Shown here: positions 1 through 8,599 of the stretch, in pieces
Position numbering within the stretch: position 1 is the stretch's first letter
Layout: each line of letters starts with the position of its first letter
Source of the DNA: Sphingomonadaceae bacterium
Lineage (GTDB): Bacteria > Pseudomonadota > Alphaproteobacteria > Sphingomonadales > Sphingomonadaceae
Reading direction: 5' to 3'
Assembly (NCBI GenBank): GCA_947472735.1
Contig: CANJBY010000023.1
Span: 1-32,358, forward strand
Length of the DNA: 32,358 bases
Program-made: the position numbers and the translations under genes
Notes under the pieces: generated by a model
Seen by the model: the letters and a program-made list of their open reading frames with translations, nothing else
What the model was told of the DNA's origin: nothing
Database searches by the model: none

Positions 1-5
1 TCGCG

Positions 6-233
6 TCAGGCGACGAAGATCAGGATCATCGCGACGACGAACGAGAGCAGGCCGAGAAGTTCGGCGGCGGCGAAGCCGATGAACAGGCGGCCCTGCTGGC
101 CGTCAGCCGCGCCGGGGTTGCGCAGCGCGCTTTCCAGGAACGAACCGAAGACGTTGCCCACGCCGATGGCGGCCATGCCGGCGCCGATGGCTGCGAGACC
201 AGCACCGATCAGCTTTGCGCTTGCAGGTTCCAT
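6..233 (-). CDS. atpE: F0F1 ATP synthase subunit c
   Basis: The proteolipid of the membrane rotor of ATP synthase; a ring of copies carries protons through F0. The 75-aa length is normal. Two hydrophobic helices are joined by the polar loop with R38-N39-P40. The first helix carries a glycine ladder (G10, G12, G17, G19, G24, G26). The second helix carries the proton-binding carboxylate E58 in the stretch [11 protein letters not shown]. The loop and glutamate are typical of proton-driven alphaproteobacterial c subunits. It lies 45 bases downstream of atpB on the same strand, so it should be in the atpI-atpB-atpE operon, with the b subunits expected beyond the left edge. Identification is near certain. 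Confidence 0.97.
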   Translation of the reverse strand: MEPASAKLIGAGLAAIGAGMAAIGVGNVFGSFLESALRNPGAADGQQGRLFIGFAAAELLGLLSFVVAMILIFVA

Positions 234-278
234 GTCAAAACTCCTTTTCCGTACGAATATGATGGGTTGATATCAGTC

Positions 279-1070
279 TTAGTGAAGGTGTTCCGCGTCG
301 TTGATGTAGAGCGAAGTCAACAGCGCGAAAACGTAGGCCTGGATGCCCGCGACGAGGATCTCGAGCGCGCAGATCGCCACCATCAGCGCGAAGCTGAGGA
401 TCGAGACGACCGGGCCGATACCGAGGCCGGCATTGATGCCATTGATGACGAAGCCCGACAGCACTTCCAGCAGCACGTGCCCGGCCATCATCGCCACGAA
501 CAGTCGCAGGCCAAGGCTGAAGGGGCGCACCAGGAACGAAACCAGCTCGATCACGAAGATCAGCGGGATCATCGGCACCGGGGTGCCGTGCGGGATGAAC
601 AGGCTGAAGAAGTGGAAGCCATGCTTCCAGAAACCGACGATCAGCACGATCGCGAAGGACAGGATCGCCAGGACACCAGTCGCCGTGAAGTGGCTGGTGA
701 AGGTGAACGGATGCAGTCCGGGAACAAGGCCCAGCGGCATCAGCCCCAGCACGTTGGCGAACAGAATGAACATGAACAGCGAGAAGACGTAGGGTACGTA
801 CTTCTTGCCTTCCTTGCCGATGTTGGCGGCCAGCAGGTTGTCGATGAAGCCGGTGAAACCTTCCACCGCCATCTGCCAACGACCGGGCACCAGCTCGCGC
901 TTCATGCCGCCCCATACGAAGAACAGCAGGACCAGCGTGGAAATCGCCATCCACAGCGATGAATTGGTGAAGGCAACATTGTAGCCCGCGATGGACCAGT
1001 GATCGGTGCCGAACAGCGGCTCGATCGTGAACTGGTGCATCGGATCAATCTTGCCCGCTGCTTCTGCCAC
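279..1070 (-). CDS. atpB: F0F1 ATP synthase subunit a
   Basis: The stator half-channel subunit of F0, which passes protons to and from the c ring. At 263 aa it is of normal length and has several membrane helices. The essential arginine is R189 in LGLRLFVAMMAGH, the most conserved part of the family. The start used is a GTG at 1070 preceded by GAGGGA; an in-frame ATG at 1040 (MHQFTIEP) is a possible alternative, and the N-terminus is the least conserved part. It sits between atpI and atpE on the same strand and is almost certainly cotranscribed with them. No F1 genes are nearby, as is usual in alphaproteobacteria, where F0 and F1 operons are separate. Confidence 0.97.
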   Translation of the reverse strand: MAEAAGKIDPMHQFTIEPLFGTDHWSIAGYNVAFTNSSLWMAISTLVLLFFVWGGMKRELVPGRWQMAVEGFTGFIDNLLAANIGKEGKKYVPYVFSLFMFILFANVLGLMPLGLVPGLHPFTFTSHFTATGVLAILSFAIVLIVGFWKHGFHFFSLFIPHGTPVPMIPLIFVIELVSFLVRPFSLGLRLFVAMMAGHVLLEVLSGFVINGINAGLGIGPVVSILSFALMVAICALEILVAGIQAYVFALLTSLYINDAEHLH

Positions 1071-1128
1071 GCCTGCAATCCCTCATTCTACATGCGAGAC
1101 AGGCGCCCCTGATGCCCCATTAGCGGGA

Positions 1129-1455
1129 TCAATCGGGAGGCCGGCTCGAAATCCGGATGATATTCCTGAAGGCAACGATGATTCCGAGGAACATCACCAC
1201 CAGCAGGCCCCAGGGCGACGTTCCGGCGAATCGGTCAATGACCCAGCCCACCAGTGCGCCGCCTCCGATCCCCCCGATCAGGTCGGACAGTACCTTGGAC
1301 GCCAGACGAGAATTCTCGTCTGCGCCCACCGATGCTGTCCCCGACGGCCGGTTACGCTCCTCTTCCCGCTCGCGTGCGGCCTTGAGCCGCGCCTCGAGCG
1401 CGTCGATCCGCGCATCCTCGGCAATGGGGTCCCGTGCGGACGGCTCGTCGTTCAT
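1129..1455 (-). CDS. atpI: AtpZ/AtpI family ATP synthase accessory protein
   Basis: A 108-aa membrane protein at the head of the F0 operon. The first half is charged, helical and probably coiled coil (IDALEARLKAAREREEE). The second half has two hydrophobic helices separated by a short loop (IGGIGGGALVGWVIDRF and WGLLVVMFLGIIVAFRNI), the usual AtpI/AtpZ layout. Members help ion supply or c-ring assembly and are often dispensable. The ATG at 1455 is chosen because AAGGAAGG lies just upstream; an in-frame start at 1491 would add 12 residues with no family support. A TTGACT-17-TAAGGG promoter lies about 60 bases upstream. The family is clear; the role is inferred from family and position. Confidence 0.88.
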   Translation of the reverse strand: MNDEPSARDPIAEDARIDALEARLKAAREREEERNRPSGTASVGADENSRLASKVLSDLIGGIGGGALVGWVIDRFAGTSPWGLLVVMFLGIIVAFRNIIRISSRPPD

Positions 1456-1515
1456 GCCACCTTCCTTCGCGGAAAAAATGAGCACGGGCAACGGCTGCCC
1501 GCCGAGGGCGCCGAC

Positions 1516-1544
1516 CCCTTAGGCGGGGGGTATCGGCAAGTCAA
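1516..1544 (-). promoter_or_regulatory. Probable promoter of the atpI-atpB-atpE operon
   Basis: Read on the minus strand, TTGACT (1539-1544) and TAAGGG (1516-1521) are separated by exactly 17 bases. The -35 matches the housekeeping consensus at five of six positions. Transcription would start near 1508, giving a leader of about 50 bases before the atpI ATG at 1455. Found by eye; no start-site data. Confidence 0.5.
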
Positions 1545-1584
1545 CGGTTGGATCGCCGCGGTTGCGGCCGCATCGACAGCTTGT

Positions 1585-1980
1585 TCAGGGACACCGGCTG
1601 TCACGGAGCGGTGCCGCTGCGCCCCTGGTCTGCCAGCTGCCGTCAGGCGCCTGGTACTTTTCGCCCGGCTGGGTCTGCGCGATCAGGCGGCAACCCGAGG
1701 TAAAAGCATATTCCTCGACCGTTGCGCCGGCGGCCTGCGCCCGCTCCGAATAGACCGCGCGACGCTTGATGTTGAGATCGTCAACCATGCGGCGCAATTC
1801 GGCCGTGGCGGCTCCCACAATGCCAAGATAGCCGTCGCTTTTCTCGCCGATCTGGCCGCCGGAGCGGGCCGCGGAATAGGCCGGGTCGCGCTGCGCCCAG
1901 GCGGCCGTAGCCAGGCCCAGCGCCATGATGGCAGCGCCGGTGGCGATCCACTTGCGATTTAGACGGGGAAGGCGGGGCAT
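1585..1980 (-). CDS. ydbL: YdbL family (DUF1318) periplasmic protein
   Basis: A 131-aa predicted periplasmic protein. It starts with a basic stretch and signal peptide (residues 1 to about 29, ending LATAAWAQ), followed by the DUF1318 region with KSDGYLGIV and a conserved RRAVYSERA block. In E. coli, YdbL is encoded with YdbH and YnbE and is thought to modulate their assembly into an envelope-spanning lipid bridge. The ATG at 1980 is preferred because GGAG lies seven bases upstream and the signal peptide then begins cleanly; the open frame extends to 2040 through ynbE coding sequence. It is third in ydbH-ynbE-ydbL, 16 bases after ynbE. The gene order strongly supports the call. Confidence 0.85.
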   Translation of the reverse strand: MPRLPRLNRKWIATGAAIMALGLATAAWAQRDPAYSAARSGGQIGEKSDGYLGIVGAATAELRRMVDDLNIKRRAVYSERAQAAGATVEEYAFTSGCRLIAQTQPGEKYQAPDGSWQTRGAAAPLRDSRCP

Positions 1981-1996
1981 GGATGGTCTCCGAAAG

Positions 1997-2200
1997 TCAG
2001 AAGATGTCGGAATGCTTGTCGATCGTCTGGGCGGCATCACCGGACAGGCGATAAACCACTTCCTGCTTGATGTTGATATTGAGCTCGATGACGATGGGCT
2101 TGTCCGGTGCGTTCACCGAAATGCAGCCCGTGCACGCCATCGTTGCTGCCACCAAAATCATTCCGGCGCGAACGGCGCGCCTGCCGGACCATGGCCCCAT
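1997..2200 (-). CDS. ynbE: YnbE family outer-membrane lipoprotein
   Basis: A small lipoprotein of 67 aa with a basic hydrophobic leader, cysteines at the expected cleavage region (MACTGC) and a conserved C-terminal part containing APDKPIVIELNINIK and ending in SDIF, as in E. coli YnbE. YnbE is the outer-membrane partner whose beta strand is proposed to extend the YdbH lipid bridge. The lipobox is not canonical, since no leucine stands three residues before the likely lipidated cysteine. The ATG at 2200 is preferred for the strong AGGGGAA seven bases upstream; an ATG at 2269 overlapping the ydbH stop is possible but would make an unusually long leader. It sits between ydbH and ydbL. Confidence 0.85.
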   Translation of the reverse strand: MGPWSGRRAVRAGMILVAATMACTGCISVNAPDKPIVIELNINIKQEVVYRLSGDAAQTIDKHSDIF

Positions 2201-2265
2201 CTGCGTGTTCCCCTGCATCAGCAGGCTTGTCGCAAGCCTGAAGCTTCCGGTCAATTGACTGCGCA

Positions 2266-5200
2266 TCATGGAGTCTTCTCGCTTACTGGAGGCTGAATGC
2301 CCGGCAACGGGCGGGCTGGTGTCTTGCCATCCGCTCCGACAATCCCGAGTTCGCGCGGGTCCGGCACGAAGTCGGGATCGTAAAGCGAGCGGACCGAATT
2401 CACCAGTTTGAAGAACGGCGCCCGAATGTTGACGTTGAAACGGATTGGCAGCTTGCCGATCCGGTTGGTCAGGAAGTTGCGGCGGGCGCCCTGCCCTTGC
2501 TTGATTCCATCGAAACTGACCCGCGTGACGATCTCGCCTTGGAGCGCGCCGTTCAACTCGATCCGCATTTGCCGATAGTCGATCGACTTGAGCGCATCGA
2601 AAGCGAAGTTGGCCATGGGGGAAAGGTCTTTCCAGGTCAGCGCGCCGACATAGGAGACATTGCCGCCGGGGGGTCTGGAGGTGAGCACCCCGCCATCGAT
2701 GTGCCCGCCGTTCTCGTCGAACACCAGCGGCAGGCGTCCGTCGAACACCCCGGTCGCGTTGAGGTTGCTCATCCCCATCCGGGCAACGAAATGCGCGGCG
2801 TCGAGGCCATCAATCACCAGCGTATACCGCCGTGTCTCGGCCACGCCGAGCACCATCCGGGTCGGCTCAAGCGTCAGCGTCCCCTCCAGGAACGGCCAGC
2901 GTGCACCGTTTACCGCCAGCACCCGGCCGGGCTTCAATTCGAAGCTCAACTCGCCGTCGGTTACTTCGATCCCCGGGTTGATCGAGGCAATCCGCAGGCG
3001 CTGGTCGGGCGCGGTGACCATGCCCAGCAGATCGGTGAACTCGATCGTCCCCGACAAGCCGCGGGCCGGACCGAATGCGGCCGCAAAATCCAGCGACGGC
3101 GTGCTGATGGTGCCGCCGCTGGTCACTCGCGCTGGGGTCCAGTCGATCGTACCGCTGCCTTTTACGATGCCGCGGGCATTGGCGATGACACCAAGCGCCA
3201 GGTTGGTCAGTGTATCCGGCTGGAGCTTCTCGTCAAAGTTGAGGTCCTGGACCGCGAGGTCGGCATGGCCGGTACCGTTGCCGAGGTCGTGGCGGATCGT
3301 TGTGAGCACGATCGCCCGGTCGCTCAGCGGTTCGCGCAGCAGGGCTTGCGCCGCGATGCGGTTGTTAAGCAGGGTGAGGGTCGCCTCGCGGGCGATCAAG
3401 GGCGCAAAGCGGGCATCGGTCTGGCGGTCGGCCAGGCGGAAAGCACCTGCGGAAATGATCAGAGCGCCATTGGCGTAACGCCAGTTGCCGGTGGCTTGCG
3501 AGATGTCGAGCGGGACGGCGGCCAGATGCACATCGCTGCCGGTGAAGCGACCGGCCAGGGGTCCGCCGAGGCGAGCCTCGAGCCCGTCGATCCGGAACCG
3601 GCTTGGCTGGCCTCTGCCCAGCTGGACGTCGACCGTGCGGGCCACCATCGTTCCCGGCCAGGCAAGGCCGACCGGTCCGGTGCCAATTCGTACCGCAGTT
3701 GCCCCGATTCGGCCTGTGACGGCCAAGGCAGGGGCGCCAGCCGCAATTCTCAGCCGGTCGTGGTCCAGCCGCACGATTGCCCCGCCCTTGCCCGGACACA
3801 GCATCACGCTGCGCCGGTCAAGCGTCAGCTGGGAAAATGCGAGCGAGGCGAACGACACGGGGGTGCAGCGGCGCCACAGCGCCAGCCCCTGGGCCGGGGA
3901 CCAATTGCCTTCGAGCGGCATCGCAAGATCCCGCGCCGCCCCGCCCGGCAAGGGCCCGGACAAGGTCGCCCGTCCGGCAAAGCCAAAGGCGCCGCCGCGC
4001 GCCTGCGCCACCGTTAGCTGGGGAATCGCGATGCTGGAGTTCCCGGCCCGGTAGGGGGCCAGCGACAGCCGCAGCACCGGCATGCCACCCGTACCGCTTT
4101 CCATCCGCCCTGCAATCCGGGGCAAGCCCGTCCCGCCGGTGTTGAAATTGCCCGATATGCGGCGCGGTGCGCTGGCCGAATCCGTAAGCTGCAGCCGGGA
4201 GACTTCGACCACCGTGGCGCCGCCGGAACCGGTCAGCCGGGCTTCGGGCACGACCAGCCCGAGGCCATCGGCCGAGCGGCGGAAGGCATAGGCCCCGGAA
4301 AAGCTGCTGCCGGAAATTTCGCGGCGCAGCGCCGAGCGCAGTTGCGCCGCCAAGGAGGCGACCAGGGTTCCTTCGGCCCGCGCGACGAGTTGCTGCAAGG
4401 TCCGGTCGACCCCTGCTCCCACGGCGACGCCGGCGGCCTTGGCAGTGCCGTCTGCTTCCAGCGCGGAACCGCGCGAGGACCGGAGGAATCCCTCGGTTGT
4501 GAGTTGGTCCGCGGTGGCGGACGGTGCGCGCGGCGCAGACAGCGCCAGCGAGTACTTCGCGGTCAGCGCCTGCTTGCGCCAACTGGCTGAAACTACCCCC
4601 TGGACCGCCGATGCAGAGGCCGTTCCCCATCGCCCTGCCCCGCTGCCGAGGTTGAGCTTCGCATCGAAGCCATCCAGCGCGGGATCGAATGTAATCTCAG
4701 AAACGGACCGGCCCTGCGCGAGGGTCAGGCCGTTGGCCCGGCACTCAAGCGATTCGGCAAGCAACGGTCCGGCGAAGCGCGGACGCCCCCGCGAGACGCT
4801 GAGCCTGCCCCAGCCGCGCACCGGCCCGGCATTGCAGGCCCCGAATTCCAGCCGCGGCGCTGCCATGCCGATGATTCCTTCAAAGCCGCCGGAAAGATTG
4901 CCCACCCCGGCCAGCTTTACCCCCACGTGCCCGCGATCGCTGTCGATCCGGACCCGCGCATCGTCCAGGGCCAAATCGAGATCCGGCAGGCGGAACGGTT
5001 CTTTGGATTTGCCACCGAACAGCGCATTGTCGAGGCTGCCGAAGCTGAGCTTGCCGTTGCGATAGCTCCCGCGCAGGCGCGGGTGAACGAGAGTGATGCG
5101 GCCCAGACCGGGACCGAGCAGGCCGTAATCGATCTCGACCGTGACCCGTTCGATCGTCAGATCGGGGTGCGCCGGATCGCCGATCACCAGATCAGTCAGC

Positions 5201-5430
5201 ACCTGGCGCGTCGCGCCTACGGTCTCAAGCCGGTAAGTGCCCGGCAGACCGAGTTCGACCAGTTTTCCGCCGATGTAGTTGTCCGCTATTCTCTCGCGCG
5301 AGAGCCAGCCGATGGCGAGCGCCACGCCGAGCAGCCCAGCCAGCACCAGCAACGCGCGGCGATAGCGCGGCCACCGGCCCGGCGATCGGTCCGCTTCGGA
5401 TGCTGTAAGGTCTTCCTCGTCGCTCACCAT
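2266..5430 (-). CDS. ydbH: YdbH-like AsmA-family intermembrane lipid transport protein
   Basis: A large protein of 1054 aa with one N-terminal membrane anchor (about residues 25-42, ALLVLAGLLGVALAIGWL) and a very long periplasmic part rich in short beta strands, as expected for AsmA-like grooves that carry phospholipids across the periplasm. The C-terminal half has the YdbH domain, including NVSYVGALTWKDLSPMA and GALQGEIVTRVSFDG. E. coli YdbH is about 880 aa, so this homologue is longer. The ATG at 5430 (MVSDEED) is chosen; the 44 extra in-frame codons upstream run into radC and look non-coding. ynbE and ydbL follow directly. It is divergent from radC with 52 bases between the starts. Confidence 0.87.
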   Translation of the reverse strand: MVSDEEDLTASEADRSPGRWPRYRRALLVLAGLLGVALAIGWLSRERIADNYIGGKLVELGLPGTYRLETVGATRQVLTDLVIGDPAHPDLTIERVTVEIDYGLLGPGLGRITLVHPRLRGSYRNGKLSFGSLDNALFGGKSKEPFRLPDLDLALDDARVRIDSDRGHVGVKLAGVGNLSGGFEGIIGMAAPRLEFGACNAGPVRGWGRLSVSRGRPRFAGPLLAESLECRANGLTLAQGRSVSEITFDPALDGFDAKLNLGSGAGRWGTASASAVQGVVSASWRKQALTAKYSLALSAPRAPSATADQLTTEGFLRSSRGSALEADGTAKAAGVAVGAGVDRTLQQLVARAEGTLVASLAAQLRSALRREISGSSFSGAYAFRRSADGLGLVVPEARLTGSGGATVVEVSRLQLTDSASAPRRISGNFNTGGTGLPRIAGRMESGTGGMPVLRLSLAPYRAGNSSIAIPQLTVAQARGGAFGFAGRATLSGPLPGGAARDLAMPLEGNWSPAQGLALWRRCTPVSFASLAFSQLTLDRRSVMLCPGKGGAIVRLDHDRLRIAAGAPALAVTGRIGATAVRIGTGPVGLAWPGTMVARTVDVQLGRGQPSRFRIDGLEARLGGPLAGRFTGSDVHLAAVPLDISQATGNWRYANGALIISAGAFRLADRQTDARFAPLIAREATLTLLNNRIAAQALLREPLSDRAIVLTTIRHDLGNGTGHADLAVQDLNFDEKLQPDTLTNLALGVIANARGIVKGSGTIDWTPARVTSGGTISTPSLDFAAAFGPARGLSGTIEFTDLLGMVTAPDQRLRIASINPGIEVTDGELSFELKPGRVLAVNGARWPFLEGTLTLEPTRMVLGVAETRRYTLVIDGLDAAHFVARMGMSNLNATGVFDGRLPLVFDENGGHIDGGVLTSRPPGGNVSYVGALTWKDLSPMANFAFDALKSIDYRQMRIELNGALQGEIVTRVSFDGIKQGQGARRNFLTNRIGKLPIRFNVNIRAPFFKLVNSVRSLYDPDFVPDPRELGIVGADGKTPARPLPGIQPPVSEKTP

Positions 5431-5482
5431 CGTCCCACACTTGCGCGTCAACGTGTGAAAGGCAATGCGGGCTGAACGGCAC

Positions 5483-6196
5483 ATGAAAGATGATGAGGAA
5501 GTGTGCGTCACAGCCGCGCAGCCGGAGCACGGTGCCGCATGGCACCGTGAACGCTTGCGCAAGCGACTGCTTGACGGCGGGGCGGAGGCTTTGGTCGATC
5601 ACGAGGTGCTGGAATATCTTCTCGCAACCGCCATCCCCCGGCGCGACGTAAAGCCGCTCGCCAAGACGCTGATCGGGCGTTTCGGATCGCTGGCCGGGGT
5701 CTTCAACGCCGAATCGCGGGCACTGGCACTGCATCCCGGCATGGGCGAGACGAGCGCGGCAGCGATCAAGATCGTCGCTCTGGCAGCTCGGCGCATGGCG
5801 CGCAGTGCGGTGCAGGAAAAGCCGGTGCTGTCTTCCTGGCAAGCATTGCTTGACTATCTGACGATCGACATGGCGCATCTCACGAACGAGCGCGTCCGGG
5901 TGCTTTATCTCGATATCCGCAACCGTCTGGTGCACGATCACCTGGTCGGCGATGGTTCGATTGACGAAGCCGCAATCCACCCCCGCGAGGTCGTGAAAAA
6001 GGCTCTCGACCTGGGCGCGAGTGCGCTGATCCTGGTTCACAATCACCCCTCCGGCTCCCCCGAGCCGAGCCGCGCCGACATCCAGATCACCAGCCGGATC
6101 GCCGAGGCAGGCAGGCTGATGGGGATTACCGTGCACGATCACATCATCATCGGGCGCGAAGGCCACGTCAGCCTGAAATCGCGCGGACTGATCTGA
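5483..6196 (+). CDS. radC: RadC family JAB/MPN domain protein
   Basis: A 237-aa member of the RadC (UPF0758) family. Residues about 15-110 form the helix-hairpin-helix-like N-terminal domain. The C-terminal JAB/MPN metal-protease-like domain carries the JAMM signature H186-N-H188-P-S-G followed by D199, so the metal site is intact. Despite the name, a role in DNA repair is not established for the family; domesticated and mobile-element relatives occur widely. The ATG at 5483 is favoured; an ATG six codons earlier (5465) is also possible. It is transcribed away from ydbH. The family call is secure and the cellular role unknown. Confidence 0.93.
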   Translation: MKDDEEVCVTAAQPEHGAAWHRERLRKRLLDGGAEALVDHEVLEYLLATAIPRRDVKPLAKTLIGRFGSLAGVFNAESRALALHPGMGETSAAAIKIVALAARRMARSAVQEKPVLSSWQALLDYLTIDMAHLTNERVRVLYLDIRNRLVHDHLVGDGSIDEAAIHPREVVKKALDLGASALILVHNHPSGSPEPSRADIQITSRIAEAGRLMGITVHDHIIIGREGHVSLKSRGLI

Positions 6197-6323
6197 GCGC
6201 GGGCGAGCTTTGGCGGCAGGAGAGATAAACCCGGAATTAAGCAAATTCGTCTAGGCCGTCGCTTGTACGAGCTGCGGGCATTGATGCACGCACCGGGCAC
6301 ACGGAAAACCAGTCGAAACAGCC

Positions 6324-8531
6324 ATGGCAGTCAAAGACATCTTCAAGAACCTCAGGGGACGCAATGATGCCGCGCCCGAGCAGATCGGCGGCGCTTCCGT
6401 GGTCACCTCGGCGGACACTGCCCGACGGCTCGAATTGCTTGACGATTTCGAAGACGCCGGCATCGGCTGGCTCTGGGCCACAGACGCGCAGGGCCGGCTG
6501 GTCTACATGTCGCAGTCAGCCGCCAGCAAGCTCGGCCGGCCGGTGGAATCGCTGCTGTCCCAGACCTTTACGGCGCTGTTCGAGATCGACCACGACAGTC
6601 CGGATGAACGCGCCGGGCGACCGCTCAATTTCCAGATGAGCGCCCGCAGCCGGATCTCGGACCTGACCGTCCGGTTCGTCCCGAGCCAAACGAACGATGC
6701 GCAGAGCTGGTGGACGATCTCGGGGCAGCCCAAGATCGACAAGTCCGGCACCTTCCACGGCTATCGCGGCAACGCGAAAGACGTGACGATCGAATATGAA
6801 CGCAAGCGCGAGGATTCGCGGCTTGCCGAATACGATTCCCTCACCGGGCTCGCCAACCGCCACCGCATGAACAAGCGGCTAGAATCCACGCTGATCGCAT
6901 ACAAGGCCGCCAAGCGCGCCTGTTCGCTGATGATGCTCGACCTCGACCGGTTCAAGCAGGTCAACGATACGATGGGCCACCAGGCCGGTGACGAGCTGCT
7001 GCGCCAGGTCGCGCAGCGCATTACCTCGATTGTCGGCGAGTCTGGCGAAGTCGGCCGGCTCGGTGGCGATGAATTCCAGGTTATTCTCCCCGACCTGGAC
7101 GACCGCGGCAAGCTGGGCGAACTGGCGGCGCGGCTGATCCAGATCGTCTCGCTCCCCTACCCGATCGATGGCAAGCGCGCGATCATCGGCACCTCTATCG
7201 GCATCGCAGTCGCCCCTTACGACGGGATTGAGCGCGAAGAGATCGTCCACGGTTCCGACCTTGCGCTTTACGCCGCCAAGAACGGCGGACGCGGGCAGTT
7301 CCGCTTCTATTCGGCCGACCTCAAGGACGAGGCCGAGGAACGCCGGCTGTTGCTCGACGACTTGCGCGAGGCGCTGGCGCAGGACCAGCTGCAACTGCAT
7401 TACCAGCCGGTGGTGCGCACCGCCGACAACATGGTCGTCGGCTTTGAAGCACTGATGCGCTGGGAGCATCCCGAGCGCGGCTACGTCAGTCCCGGCATGT
7501 TCATCCCGGTGGCGGAAGACTCAAGCCTGATCAACAATCTGGGCGAATGGGCCATCCGCCGCGCCTGCGACGATGCGGTGCAGTGTCCGGCCTCGGTGCG
7601 GGTCGCGGTAAACGTGTCGGCCCGCCAGTTCACCAATCCCGGTTTCACGGCCATCGTCGCCAATGCCCTCGCCGCCTCGGGACTCGATCCGGACCGGCTC
7701 GAGCTCGAGTTGACCGAGAGCGTCTTCATGGGCGACAGCGAGACGACCGACAGCATCTTCAAGTCGCTCAAGGAACTCGGCGTGCGCCTGGCGCTTGACG
7801 ATTTCGGAACCGGCTATTCGTCGCTGAGCTATCTGCGCTCGGCACCGTTCGACATGATCAAGGTGGACAAGACCTTCGTCGACAGCTGCACCCAGCAGGA
7901 CCAGAACAGTGCCAAGATCATCACCGCGATCATCGGCCTGTCCGATGCTTTAGGGATGGAAACCACGGTTGAAGGTGTTGAAGCCTTTGACCAGCTCGAA
8001 CTGGTCTGCGCCCGCGGTGCCAAGCTGATCCAGGGCTGGATTTATGCCAAGGCGATGCCGCACGCCGAAGTGCTGGAGCGCATGGCTTCCGGCGAGTTCA
8101 GCATCCAGCCTGACGGGCCCGAGCGCTATCGCGCCGATCGCCGCTCCGTGTTCCGAAGGATCGGGCTCATTCACGAAGACCACCGCTACGAAGCGGTGAT
8201 GCGCGACTTGTCGAAGACCGGCGCGAGCATCGAGGGTTTGCTTGGCGTCCCCGTAGGAACGGGCCTTGTGCTCGATCTGGGCGCGGGCCAGCTCGCGGTG
8301 TGCAGCGTGATCCGCGTGCAGGACGCAATGATCGCCGTCGAGTTCGAGACTCCGCTGGTCAGCGATGGCGCTGGCGGCCTGGTAACTCGCCACCGCGTCT
8401 CGCCTTATGCTCTGGCCGCAGCCGGGATGCCGCTCACTTCGCTGCCCAACGGCAACTATCCGCTGACCATCAGCGCCAACGCCGGGACGAGCAAACCGGC
8501 TTTCCTGCAAGTGACCGTCGGGCGCGGCTAG
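6324..8531 (+). CDS. PAS-GGDEF-EAL-PilZ cyclic di-GMP signalling protein
   Basis: A 735-aa soluble protein predicted to make, break or sense cyclic di-GMP. In order: a PAS sensor (about residues 38-155); a GGDEF domain with intact motif at 247-251; an EAL domain with the motif at 375-377, NVSARQF, LTES, DDFGTGYSS (492-500) and VEGVE; and a PilZ-like domain (about 600-690) with RADRR and DLSKTGASIEG. The product-inhibition site, normally RxxD just before GGDEF, reads GESG (238-241), so feedback inhibition is probably lost. Both catalytic motifs look intact, so the net activity cannot be told from sequence. It has no transmembrane segment and stands alone between radC and purB. Confidence 0.93.
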   Translation: MAVKDIFKNLRGRNDAAPEQIGGASVVTSADTARRLELLDDFEDAGIGWLWATDAQGRLVYMSQSAASKLGRPVESLLSQTFTALFEIDHDSPDERAGRPLNFQMSARSRISDLTVRFVPSQTNDAQSWWTISGQPKIDKSGTFHGYRGNAKDVTIEYERKREDSRLAEYDSLTGLANRHRMNKRLESTLIAYKAAKRACSLMMLDLDRFKQVNDTMGHQAGDELLRQVAQRITSIVGESGEVGRLGGDEFQVILPDLDDRGKLGELAARLIQIVSLPYPIDGKRAIIGTSIGIAVAPYDGIEREEIVHGSDLALYAAKNGGRGQFRFYSADLKDEAEERRLLLDDLREALAQDQLQLHYQPVVRTADNMVVGFEALMRWEHPERGYVSPGMFIPVAEDSSLINNLGEWAIRRACDDAVQCPASVRVAVNVSARQFTNPGFTAIVANALAASGLDPDRLELELTESVFMGDSETTDSIFKSLKELGVRLALDDFGTGYSSLSYLRSAPFDMIKVDKTFVDSCTQQDQNSAKIITAIIGLSDALGMETTVEGVEAFDQLELVCARGAKLIQGWIYAKAMPHAEVLERMASGEFSIQPDGPERYRADRRSVFRRIGLIHEDHRYEAVMRDLSKTGASIEGLLGVPVGTGLVLDLGAGQLAVCSVIRVQDAMIAVEFETPLVSDGAGGLVTRHRVSPYALAAAGMPLTSLPNGNYPLTISANAGTSKPAFLQVTVGRG

Positions 8532-8543
8532 AGCCTGCCCCCC

Positions 8544-8572
8544 TTGCGTTTGGCTGCCCCGCGCCCTAGCGG
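8544..8572 (+). promoter_or_regulatory. Candidate purB promoter
   Basis: TTGCGT (8544-8549) and TAGCGG (8567-8572) are separated by 17 bases, just after the stop of the c-di-GMP gene. Transcription would start near 8579, 20 bases before the purB ATG at 8600, leaving room for the AAGGAG at 8588-8593. The -10 is weak but matches the form seen before several other genes here. Confidence 0.4.
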
Positions 8573-8599
8573 CGGCGGCATCGCCGCAAGGAGTCGAAC

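Noticed and set aside
2497..4017. 506-codon plus-strand open frame antisense to ydbH
   Set aside because: Composition is that of a shadow frame in GC-rich DNA, without domains, ribosome binding site or family resemblance, and ydbH on the other strand has clear family features.
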